A stretch of 64,000 bases of DNA from Endomychus coccineus (lineage: Eukaryota > Arthropoda > Insecta > Coleoptera > Endomychidae), in NCBI GenBank assembly GCA_958510875.1, contig OY294067.1, positions 105,196,010 through 105,260,009 of the forward strand, in the 5' to 3' direction. Below, one piece after another: positions 56,329 to 64,000 of this stretch. The notes beneath the pieces are model-generated. The model was given only the letters and a program-made list of their open reading frames with translations. It ran no database searches and was not told the DNA's origin. Numbering within the stretch: the stretch's first letter is position 1; each line of letters starts with the position of its first letter. The translations under genes and the position numbers were made by a program.

Positions 56329-57096
56329 TTATTGTTGGAAGCCATAATCCCTAGCGGTCTTTTTCAACTCCAACCGTATAATAATTTCTTCTCCACGAAA
56401 ATTTACCCGTTTCCAATTCTGATCTAAAATATTCAGTGTGATGTTATCGAAGGACGTCTTGTTGATGACCGGTAGATAAATAAGATTCTTCGGCTCTATA
56501 TCAATGGAAAACCCAGGTGATACAAGAGGTGAGAACTCATATATCGTATGAGCTATCTTATTGTTATAATATGCTCCTGCGGTTAAGTTACACTCGACAC
56601 GTATAGTTTGAACTTTGATTATGTTTATAGGTCGATCAGATACGTGTAGTTCACGAGATGTCAATTTCTTTTTGCTGAATCCCAACAGTTCGCTTATACT
56701 ATCTTTAGGAATAAAATTCACTTCAAAATCACTCTTCAGCTCTGTGTGTAGAGTGTTGTTGTTAGATTTTATTGATAATTTCCGGTCACGTTCTTCTTGC
56801 TTCACTCCTATCCCACAAACTGTACTTTGTATGAAATCCTCGATGTCTGTCAACTCGTAGGACCCCGTAGGTATAGCTACTACTTCTTCCTCACCCTTCA
56901 CATTTTTATAATAAAATTTATTAAAACCTTCTTCAATGTTCGGAATGCTATTGTACGTATGCAAGCCAACAAGTGCGATAGAATAATATGAATGAGGATC
57001 TAGTTCTATAGGTGGGTGGAAATCTACAGATAAGCGGGAGCTCTTACCCGTGATAGTGAACGTCTGAGACATGATTGATGAAAACTTTACCAACAA
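56329..57096 (-). CDS. Minor capsid (penton-like) protein candidate
   Basis: A 255-residue open frame; an internal Met (MSQTFTITGKSSRLSVDFHP) eight codons in is a likely start, at about 57072. The N-terminal F-x-P-P-I-E-L-D-P...Y-x-I-A-L-V-G-L, then YNSIPNIEEGFNKFYYKN, IPTGSYELTDIEDFIQ and a C-terminal beta-rich region, match a small protein that usually sits beside the capsid gene in arthropod Polinton-type elements. By position and size it would be the single jelly-roll vertex protein, which is an inference. No stops. Confidence 0.5.
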   Translation of the reverse strand: MLVKFSSIMSQTFTITGKSSRLSVDFHPPIELDPHSYYSIALVGLHTYNSIPNIEEGFNKFYYKNVKGEEEVVAIPTGSYELTDIEDFIQSTVCGIGVKQEERDRKLSIKSNNNTLHTELKSDFEVNFIPKDSISELLGFSKKKLTSRELHVSDRPINIIKVQTIRVECNLTAGAYYNNKIAHTIYEFSPLVSPGFSIDIEPKNLIYLPVINKTSFDNITLNILDQNWKRVNFRGEEIIIRLELKKTARDYGFQQ

Positions 57097-57123
57097 TCTG
57101 TTTATATACTAATACATGCAGGG

Positions 57124-58132
57124 TTAGTCGAGCACAACTGAAGAGTTAGAGAGGAAATCTAAACATAACTGACCACAATTATAAGTGTTATATTGTTGAA
57201 AATTATCGTGATTGAATAATATCTTACACTTTTTGAAATAATCCACTAGTTCGCGAGGGGGGCGTAAATTCTCGTTATATTCAAGCATATCATTTTTGAT
57301 ATATGCACTTCCAGTGTATGTTTTGGCTCTGGGTTTTTTCATGGAATTAATCAAAGGTTTCAGTACATTTTTGTATTTTACAATGTTTCTTATTCGATCA
57401 GCTGGATCGTTATTACGTCTATGGGCACTAGTCATTTCCATCATTTGACTGTAATTTTTCCCATCTTCCACAGTGTAAGTATCAGGTAGAACATCTCTGT
57501 AAAATATCAAATTATACAGTCCTGTGGTACCCTTGAACGGAGTACCCTTGATAATTATATTACTCTCACTATCAATTTCTATAGGTTGATTACCCATGAA
57601 CCATTTGTCTAAAGTTGTATTATATTGCAATCCCATTCTATCATCGTATTTCTTGACATCATCATCCAATAGGAATCCTTCCAAGTAATAACGTGCTAAT
57701 GTGGGATATTGTTGCAGAAACTCCTCTGTAGCCTCTGCATTATCTTTCTTATGTTTTCTGAATTCTTCACGAATCTGATCGATAGTAGGTTCGAGGGTAA
57801 ACACATCCTCCTCAGTATTTTGGGGGTTATATACGAACTCTTCCCCTTCAGTTACAATATTTGGGATTGGTATGTTCTCCATTTGTGTTGCTGTAGAAAC
57901 AATACTTTTAGGTTTAACCAACGAATTTTATTTGATTATTTCAGCATTTCTCGCAATTTCCTCCAGAGGTTTAGATACATTCCCGAACATATTATCTAGA
58001 ATCTCATCATTTTCAGCTTTACCCAATTTCACAGCCATATATTTTTTCCTCACAACGTTTGCTAACTCCCAAATTTTTTTCTTCTATTGTTGTTTTTCCT
58101 TTAGCATGTTACTCACACCCACGTCCATGCTG
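57124..58132 (-). pseudogene. Element protein with protease-like C-terminus and two N-terminal stops
   Basis: From 58132 the frame reads M-D-V-G-V-S, then KKIWELANVVRKKYMAVKLG and FGNVSKPLEEIARNAEIIK, with in-frame stops near 58088 and 57932. From about 57921 it is open for 265 residues: TIDQIREEFRKHKKDNAEAT, LARYYLEGFLLDDDVKKYDD, SAHRRNNDPADRIRNIVKYK and TYTGSAYIKNDM. The end abruptly resembles an adenain/Polinton-type cysteine protease tail: LRPPRELVDYFKKC and YNTYNCGQLCLDFL, with the presumed catalytic Cys near residue 249. The His and Asp/Glu parts of such a protease are absent. A deletion fusing two neighbouring genes is the simplest reading. A shorter protein from an internal Met remains possible. 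Confidence 0.5.
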
Positions 58133-58170
58133 AGCGGGTTGTCTATTTCAAATGAAAGTATATATACATG

Positions 58171-58896
58171 TTAGATGTATATATAACTATCAAAACCTTT
58201 GCGATAACGTCCTTTGTTCATATCACAGTCTTTGTTTATCATAAGGTATCCATATTTATCTTTCCAACATACGCTACATATCTCTTTGAATTTTTCGAGT
58301 GACATGTCGGTACTTACATGATCGGTGAATATATGTTTCAAATTGAGCTCATCCTGTTTGAAAATAATCAAGCAATTGGCATTGTCGCGCAATCCATGTT
58401 TTGGACATTTAGCAAAAGACTGGCAAAGATAGAAACTATCAATTGAGTTGTGTCTCCCTCTTGAAAAATAAGCACGAATTTTCTCCTGTTTCTCAAACAT
58501 CACGTCATCGAATATTATGATTGAATTAGGCCTCGCTTCTGTGGGGTCTATGACCTCATCACTTTCGGTACAAGGAAAATATCCAAGCCCCTCAATTTTC
58601 TTCAATGTCTCCTTTAGTAACTGATATTTTGGTTGGTGTAAAGACTTTGAATATATGTACACGTTTTCAAATTTCAGACCGTTTGCATCTAACAATAGAG
58701 ATAACATCACATTTGTTTTCCCACAATTATTTGGACCACAGATTATTGTTCGTAGAGTATTAGGCAGCAAAGAGCTGTGAAGTTGTGGTTGTTCAACATT
58801 CTCATTGCTTGACCCTAAGTTCATAATACTCAACGAGTCTTTTTGCTTAACAATCTTCATCATCCCTGAAGGCGAATCGAAATCATACTGGAACAT
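58171..58896 (-). CDS. A32-like genome-packaging ATPase
   Basis: A 241-residue unbroken frame. Walker A is GPNNCGKT at residues 54-61 and Walker B is IIIFDDV at about 126-132. FSRGRHNSIDSFYLCQS (about 144-160) follows, as in FtsK/HerA-type packaging ATPases of Polintons, virophages and poxvirus A32. Length is normal for this group. It is the first minus-strand gene, and its 5' side faces the CACGTG tandem repeat at 59020-59240, which could contain its promoter. In a virion-forming element it would drive DNA into the capsid. Confidence 0.75.
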   Translation of the reverse strand: MFQYDFDSPSGMMKIVKQKDSLSIMNLGSSNENVEQPQLHSSLLPNTLRTIICGPNNCGKTNVMLSLLLDANGLKFENVYIYSKSLHQPKYQLLKETLKKIEGLGYFPCTESDEVIDPTEARPNSIIIFDDVMFEKQEKIRAYFSRGRHNSIDSFYLCQSFAKCPKHGLRDNANCLIIFKQDELNLKHIFTDHVSTDMSLEKFKEICSVCWKDKYGYLMINKDCDMNKGRYRKGFDSYIYI

Positions 58897-59019
58897 ATGT
58901 TAATAAGCATTTGTTTATATACTAGATGATGATGTTATATTGTGTATGTCTGATCACGCGGTTAGGTGCTTCTACGCTTCTGTCAAAATCAGGTATCAAA
59001 TACATGTTAAATAGGTATG

Positions 59020-59240
59020 AATGCTGAAACACGTGTTTGAATGCTGAAACACGTGTCTGAATGTTGAAACACGTGTCTGAAACACGTGTCTGAAACACGT
59101 GTCTGAATGCTGAAACAAGTGTATGAATGCTGAAACACGTGTCTGGATGCTGAAACACGTGTCTGAAACACTTGTCTGAATGCTGAAACACGTGTCTGAA
59201 TGTTGAAACACGTGTCTGAATGTTGAAACACGTGTTGAAT
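59020..59240. repeat. 20-bp tandem repeat with CACGTG cores
   Basis: Units of TGAATGCTGAAACACGTGTC, some shortened to a 10-base TGAAACACGTG(T)C form. About a dozen CACGTG (palindromic E-box) copies lie upstream of the ATPase gene. Open frames through it in all three minus-strand frames are just the repeat translated (HVFQHSDTCF repeats). Confidence 0.9.
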
Positions 59241-59284
59241 CATGCGAAAAACATGTGCATGAATGTATTACAATCATTATGATT

Positions 59285-60442
59285 ATTCACATTTTATTCC
59301 TCATTAGCCAATCATAGTTCGTGAACGATGATGACGTCATCATCGTTCGTAAACTATGGTCGCCGGGTTGAATCAGTTACTGTCATTGGCTTGAAGCAGT
59401 GACGTCATCATCGTTCGTAAACTATGGTCGCCGGGTTGAATCAGTTTGATTTCAAAACCGAGTCGCATGAGTCGGACGAGTCGAACTGGTGGCGACACCT
59501 CCACGAAGCAGTCTCTGTCACGTGGTGGTGACACCTACACGAAGCAGCCTCTACCTTCGGTCCGCCATGACATCTGTCACGTGACACCTACACGAAGCAG
59601 CCTGTGCCTTTAGCTCACCATGACAGCTGTCACGTGGTGGTGACACCTACACGAAGCAACCTGTACCTTTGGTTCGCCATGACAGCTGTCATGTGGTGGC
59701 GACATCTCCATGAAGCAGCCTGTACCTTTAGCTCACCATGACAGCTGTCACGTGGTGGTGACACCTACACGAAGCAACCTGTACCTTTAGTCCATGAAGC
59801 AATCTGTACCTCAGGTACTGCCATGACAGCTGTCACTTGATGGCGACATCTCTACAAAGCAATCTGTACCTTAAGTCCGCCATGACAGCTGTCACTTGAT
59901 GGCGACATCTCTACGAAGCAATCTGTACCTTAGGTCCGCCATGACAGCTGGTCCTTATGGCCGCCATGACAGCTGGTCCTTATGGTCGCCATGACAGCTG
60001 GACCTTATGGTCGCCATGACAGCTGGTTCTTATGGCCGCCATGACAGCTGGTCCTTATGGTCGCCATGACAGCTGGTCCTTATGATCGCCACGACAGCTG
60101 GACCTTATGGTCGCCATGACAGCTGGTTCTTATGGCCGCCATGACAGCTGATCCTTATGGTCGCCATGACAGCTGGTCCTTCTGGTCGCCATGACAGCTG
60201 GACCTTATGGTCGCCATGACAGTTGGACCTTAGGGCCGCCATGCTGTCATGTGTTAGTCACGTGACTCTGTACATGTGACACACTTTTTATACACACCCT
60301 GTATACTCTTTACAAATAAAATCCTTATCACCTACATCCTTTCAAAACTGATAAGGACAAGCTCACACCGGATGCACATCGACAGCTAGACCGGAAGTGG
60401 AGACCGGATATCCTGAGGCCGAACTCGTCCTGTTCATCTACT
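59285..60442. repeat. Right terminal inverted repeat of the Polinton-like element
   Basis: Reverse complement of the left repeat: the GACGTC palindrome near 59323-59348, GTTCGTAAACTATGGTCGCC repeats, CACGTG/GCTTCGTG blocks, minisatellite (about 59935-60250), then the about 190-base outer part ending GTTCATCTACT. Shorter than the left copy because of fewer repeat units. Confidence 0.85.
59323..59348. repeat. Perfect 26-bp palindrome with TGACGTCA core, right
   Basis: Identical to the palindrome at 52727-52752, at the inner edge of the right inverted repeat. Confidence 0.9.
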
Positions 60443-60448
60443 AGGATC
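60443..60448. repeat. Target-site duplication, right copy
   Basis: AGGATC, identical to 50909-50914. Removing the element and one copy gives a continuous R1-like frame reading Q-L-E-I-L-N-R-G-S. Confidence 0.9.
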
Positions 60449-60954
60449 TCAAGCTGTGTGGAGCTAAGGAACTCCAGCAATGCCTCCCCCTTAGGATTGA
60501 CACCACTGCTGCCCCACATTGTGTGGTGGGCATTGGCGTCGCACCCGAGGAGAAGCGGAATCCCCTGCTCCTCACAGTATCGACTTAATTTCGCCACCTC
60601 GACTGGAGGAGCATGTTGGGACTCGTAAGGGAAATAGGCAGAACATACTACCATCTCCCTCTCCACGTTCCCAGATTTATACCTCAGCCTGACCGCTGCC
60701 AAGTCTCTGGAAAGAAATCCTGGCATGGGGGTCACATTCACGTCTTTGGTGAATATGCAGGCCCTAGGACGTTCTACAGTTGTAAAATAATGTAATGTAC
60801 TCTTGGTTTGGGTCATGCCCCTGACTTGACCTTGGTAGACCCATGGTTCCTAAATCAGCGACACATTAATTTTTTGCTCAATGAGCTTTTCACACAGCAC
60901 AGCAGTTGAAGACTTACCGTGCTGGAGGTTGATTTGTAGAAATTTTACTGTCAT
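60449..60954 (-). pseudogene. R1-like retrotransposon ORF2: start of endonuclease
   Basis: Begins MTVKFLQINLQHGKSSTAVL at 60954 (catalytic-site Asn in I-N-L-Q). An in-frame TAG follows at about 60855, directly before the E-P-W-V-Y block where relatives have Gln. Then come VTPMPGFLSRDLAAVRLRY, VVCSAYFPYESQHAPP and LLLGCDANAHHTMWGSS, ending FLSSTQLEIL at the Polinton junction. The frame continues on the far side of the insertion at 50908. Single Gln-to-stop damage in this piece. Confidence 0.8.
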
Positions 60955-60996
60955 AGTGGCAGCAAAACATCTACAAATCTTAATTTAGTAGCAGTC

Positions 60997-62233
60997 TCAT
61001 AGGACCTCGCTAGGTAGCCCCATTTCGACTGCCGCCTCCTCCAGCGGACCGGCGTTTGGTGAGCCATCTTCCTGTCCGCCTTGTTTTTCTCCAGGAGCCA
61101 GAAGGGTTATCTGAGCCCTGGTAGCCTTGATGTAAGGCTGGAAGTCCATCTCCTTGAGAAGGTTGACGGACCGCTCATCCAGCCATACTACAAGTCTCAG
61201 ACCCAGAGGTTCCTCCTTCTGTTCGAGTACTCCCTACTTGGGAGAGGAAAGCCCTGGGTTCTGTTTTTCCAGGCCATTGAGGATGGCCTGGTTTGGAAGA
61301 TGCCTTTTCCCAGGCACCCATAGCATGGCCTTTCTCCGTTCAGGTAGAGCTGAGGGCTCTACTGCGCGGAGACTGACCGCATCCCCCCAGGGTTTCAAGG
61401 CGACCACGGTTTTCTGCAGCCACTCTTTGGAGGCGGCATCCGCCGCTGTTGTCAGAGCAGACACCGGTTCCAAACCCTGGTGGAATGAAAATGTGGAGGG
61501 GCAATCCCCTCCGGAAGGGAGAAGATCCCCCACCGCATCATTGTACTCCATGATCTCGGCTGGAGTAAACCCTTTTTCCAGGTTGCCCTCTCTAAAAACG
61601 ACAACCTGCAGTGCCCTCTCCACCGAGGTCGAAGCTACTTGTGCGTAGCTACTAGCCCCAGTACTTGAGGGGTTGGGGCTTTTGCATCCGCACCTGCGGT
61701 GTAGAGCCGGAGGATGCGGGTGCGTTTTGAGGCTCCCGCCTCTCCGGATCCACCCGGCTGAACCTTGTTTGGTGCAGAGGCACCAAGGACCCTCTGGGAG
61801 GGCCCGAGGACCCCTGTCCCTGAGGCGGTTCAGGGAGACCCGTCTTCGGCAATGAAGCCACGGAGACCGTAGCCGCCGCAGCCTCCTACTTTTGACGTGT
61901 CCTCCTGCGCTGCTTCTTTTCCGACCCACACTTGTTGGGCCGATTAACTTTCACCCTATTCATTAGGGTGGTCAGTTCCTCGGTCTCGGGACAGGATACA
62001 GATGGCCACCTGTAGGGAGGTTTTGGGAGAAGAGGAAGGTCCCTGTAAGGAGCCCTCCTGTGAGGAGGGGAATACTGGGGACTCTTGTTAGGAGCCCTTA
62101 GATGGAAGGAGGGGATGTGAGGACTCCTGTAAGGAGCCATCTGGTTGGGAAAAGGGAGAAGAGGAAGAGGGGAATAGGACCCCTGGTAGGAGCCCTCTTG
62201 GATTTTTGGTTTTTTAGGTGTTTTGGTTTCCAT
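60997..62233 (-). pseudogene. R1-like retrotransposon ORF1 (gag-like)
   Basis: Starts METKTPKKPKIQEGSYQGSY at 62233 with a Pro/Tyr/Ser-rich region made of imperfect repeats (P-Y-R-S-P-H...A-P-Y-R-D-L-P). A frame change near 61890 follows, then a stretch with SSYAQVASTSVERALQVVVF and EEAAVEMGLP. A DUF4780-like part (RKAMLWVPGKRHLPNQAILN then PAYIKATRAQITLLAPGEKQ) ends at a stop at 60997-60999, 42 bases before the ORF2 start. DUF4780 is, from recall, a common gag-like domain in insect R1-group elements. GC content is clearly above neighbouring sequence. Confidence 0.65.
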
Positions 62234-62996
62234 AGGATTCCTACGAGTATTGGGGAAAGTCAGTCGCTATCCGCAGAGCCCCATATGGATTTTTTTTTGG
62301 GATTGTACCTTGAATCACAAATTCCTTCGCCATGTTGAAGTATCCATGTCGAATTTTTTAATTTTGCCAACAAATCATAATTCGTAACTCTAAAAATCCA
62401 CAAATATGAATTTTAAACAAAATCATGAAATGAATCACAAAATTCTTCATTCATCTTGAATTTTTGGATTTGCGACAAAAGTTTTTTATTGGCATCCCAA
62501 ACATCACCGGATATCGAATATCAACGGAATCAAACCATGAACCACAAAAATCTTCCACCATCTTGATTTTCGTACATATTTTATATCAATCAGGTGGTAT
62601 TGTCACCCAAATCGTATACACAGATATGTCAATCAGATACGTAGAAGTTGATCAAAATTTATCTGTAATTTTCGAAATATTCATACGAACTAACCAACTA
62701 ATACACTAACAGGTAAAATTAAAAGCTTGTAAAAAATGGCACCTTTTTCCTATTGATACTGAGAAACCCCAAAAGATACCCCCGGATACTGTTTTTGAGC
62801 AAAATCATTTCAATTTGGAAAAATTTTGGCGCCACACTGGAAGCGAGCCAATATTGAATCACCACCATTGATAATTCACCTTCTGTGATTTGGAAAATAC
62901 ATAACGTTTGTAGTCTGCAACGTTCAATACCCCCGTATACTGGTTGTTATGTGTGTTGGTATATTTGTATCGCTGTACCACTTCTTTGAAGGACCA
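62234..62996. other. Stretch without a supported gene
   Basis: Possible R1-like leader to about 62340. It is followed by degenerate repeats with AATCACAAA and TTCTTC(A/C)(A/C)CATCTTGA-type strings recurring at about 62310, 62436 and 62540. No coding signal. Confidence 0.4.
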
Positions 62997-63353
62997 GTGT
63001 GAATTCGAGGGGTCACACAACCTTTTATTAATTAAACTCACAATTTCAAAACGTTTCTGTTCAATCAATAATAATGTATATCTTACAATATCTGCCGACT
63101 AACTGACTGAAACCTAATTACTACCTCTACTTATATCCTAACTATTTACAACTCTCTTAATAGATAGATAAGATGTTTAAAATGTGAAAATCAATGTTGG
63201 AAGAACTATCGACCGCTGGAAATTCCGGGGTAGGAACCCCGTCACAAGTACATAGAAATAACAAAGGAATAAACATTTGTTACCAGCGATCGGCTATTGC
63301 CATCTTATTAGAGTAATAACTACGATGACTAATATTTAACAGAATTCTCAACA
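62997..63353 (-). repeat. Probable BEL/Pao long terminal repeat (3')
   Basis: On the minus strand it starts TGTTGAGAATTCTG right after a purine-rich tract (AAAAAAGGGCGGCATGTGGA, 63354-63380) that follows the end of Pol, the normal place for the 3' LTR. It contains an AATAAAA signal near 63028. The other boundary is uncertain; CACAC at 62997-63001 is a guess. Confidence 0.45.
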
Positions 63354-63444
63354 TCCTCCACATGCCGCCCTTTTTTAGAGATTCATCTTTCAGAATCTTC
63401 AAAAAATGCTTCACATCATATAATAATTATTATGGTTTAGTAAG

Positions 63445-64000
63445 TTATATTGGTAGTACACAAATTGTAGCAACAGCACACTTTAAAAAGTTTCCGTTCG
63501 ATAATTTCACTGTCACCACTCTCACTACATCGTCGGGACCTGAATACAATTCAGTCACTCCCTAATTTCCATTCCAATGGGGTTAAATTGTCTTCCTTCA
63601 TCAATACGAGTACCCCCACTTGGAGCATGTTGTCATGGTGCTGCTTCCATTTGGTTCTCACTTGTAATTCGCTCACGTATTCCTTGGACCACCTTTTCCA
63701 GAAATGTTGAATAAGTCGTTGGATGTGCTGATATTTGGTGAGCCTATTATTGCTGATCTCCATCAGGTCTTGATCGGGTGCCGCAGTTAGTTTTCGTCCA
63801 ATTAGAAAATGCGATGGTGTTAACGGGTCAAAATCCAAAGGATCAGAGCAAATGGGACTTAAAGAACGGGAATTTAGAACTGCCTCAATTTGTGTTAGGT
63901 AAGTGTAAAATTCCTCATAATTGAAAATGCAATTGCCAATAACTCGTTTTAAATGCGCCTTTACATATATCACCCCCGCTTCCCATAATCCACCAGAACG
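63445..64000 (-). pseudogene. BEL/Pao Pol, C-terminal end (integrase tail), truncated by the window
   Basis: Reads MIYVKAHLKRVIGNCIFNYE, FYTYLTQIEAVLNSRSLSPI, LTPSHFLIGRKLTAAPDQDL, LIQHFWKRWSKEYVSELQVR and GVLVLMKEDNLTPLEWKLG. This is the conserved end of BEL/Pao integrase plus the DUF5641-type tail. A small frameshift near 63560 separates VTELYSGPDDVVRVVTVKLS, after which the gene stops at 63445. The rest of the element lies beyond base 64000. One frameshift suggests moderate decay. Confidence 0.75.

Larger units (their letters stand above)
50915..60442. mobile_element. Maverick/Polinton-type element without visible polymerase or integrase
   Basis: Starts AGTAGATGAACAGGACGAGT and ends with its reverse complement, that is AG...CT termini with a 6-bp duplication, both diagnostic of Polintons. 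The long inverted repeats occupy 50915 to about 52790 and about 59285 to 60442. Inside is a virion-type gene set on the minus strand (ATPase, protease-tailed protein, penton-like, capsid, MSV199-like) and one gene on the plus strand. At 9,528 bp it is shorter than typical Polintons (15-20 kb). The two genes that define autonomous copies, protein-primed DNA polymerase B and the retroviral-type integrase, are not seen in any frame. It inserted into the endonuclease frame of an R1-like retrotransposon. Confidence 0.85.

Noticed and set aside
58922..59277. Three overlapping open frames full of HVFQHSDTCF-type repeats
   Set aside because: They are the translation of a 20-bp tandem repeat; a repeat whose length is not a multiple of three and that lacks stops gives open frames in every phase. 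No start context or domain.
61154..61648. Plus-strand open frame of 164 codons
   Set aside because: Antisense to the GC-rich gag-like region; long antisense frames are expected there and no motif is present.
62800..62880. TGGCGCC near 62830 on the minus strand as a primer-binding site
   Set aside because: It lies downstream of a 3' LTR, where no primer site is expected, and the LTR boundary is not established.

Overview
This looks like a repeat-dense stretch of an insect (at least arthropod) nuclear genome. It is AT-rich, has spliced genes with GT/AG introns, and contains transposon families typical of insects: a P-element relative, pogo/CENP-B-like, Tc1-like, Mutator-like, CR1/Jockey-like and R1-like non-LTR elements, BEL/Pao and a Maverick/Polinton. 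I cannot place it to order or species. No conventional housekeeping gene, tRNA, rRNA or CRISPR array was recognised. Almost everything supportable is a mobile element, a fragment of one, or a repeat.

Layout. 1-657: fragment of a TNP2-like transposase family (minus). 1068-4772: P-like element with a THAP-domain transposase. 4811-4947 and 5480-5790: foldback repeats. 6311-6560: 50-bp tandem repeat. 6694-8232 and 13130-14031: one decayed DUF7869-like gene split by a CR1/Jockey-like retrotransposon (8234-13130, plus). 14570-15800: Tc1-like pseudogene. 15866-18773: decayed pogo-like element. 18835-20290: second pogo fragment. 20501-20918: small inverted-repeat element with an 8-bp target duplication. 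22042-23022: unrecognised gene. 24904-31128: pogo-like element interrupted by a Mutator-like element (25221-28975). 31580-32350: second TNP2-like fragment. 32615-34564: pogo derivative that has lost its catalytic core. 34604-40698: candidate element with short inverted ends and a spliced DUF4806-type gene, itself holding smaller insertions. 40823-41640: pogo fragment. 43060-43460: tandem repeat. 43593-43958: cysteine-rich fragment. 44148-62233: one R1-like retrotransposon (minus), broken by a second CR1/Jockey-like element (about 45003-49440) and by a Maverick/Polinton-type element (50915-60442). 62997-64000: 3' end of a BEL/Pao element running off the window.

The most notable object is the 9,528-bp element at 50915-60442. 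It starts with AG and ends with CT. It is flanked by a perfect 6-bp duplication (AGGATC), has kilobase-scale terminal inverted repeats full of minisatellite, and sits exactly inside the endonuclease reading frame of the R1-like element. It carries a virion-type gene set: packaging ATPase, a double-jelly-roll capsid candidate, a penton-like candidate, an MSV199-like protein and a gene ending in a protease-like tail. No protein-primed DNA polymerase and no integrase are visible. It therefore looks like a non-autonomous or deletion-derived member of the Polinton/adintovirus world.

The insertions can be ordered. The R1-like copy is oldest (many stops and frameshifts), and the Polinton-like element, with mostly open frames, came later. 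The second pogo-like element predates the Mutator-like element, whose removal restores the pogo reading frame. The DUF7869-like gene predates the retrotransposon that splits it.
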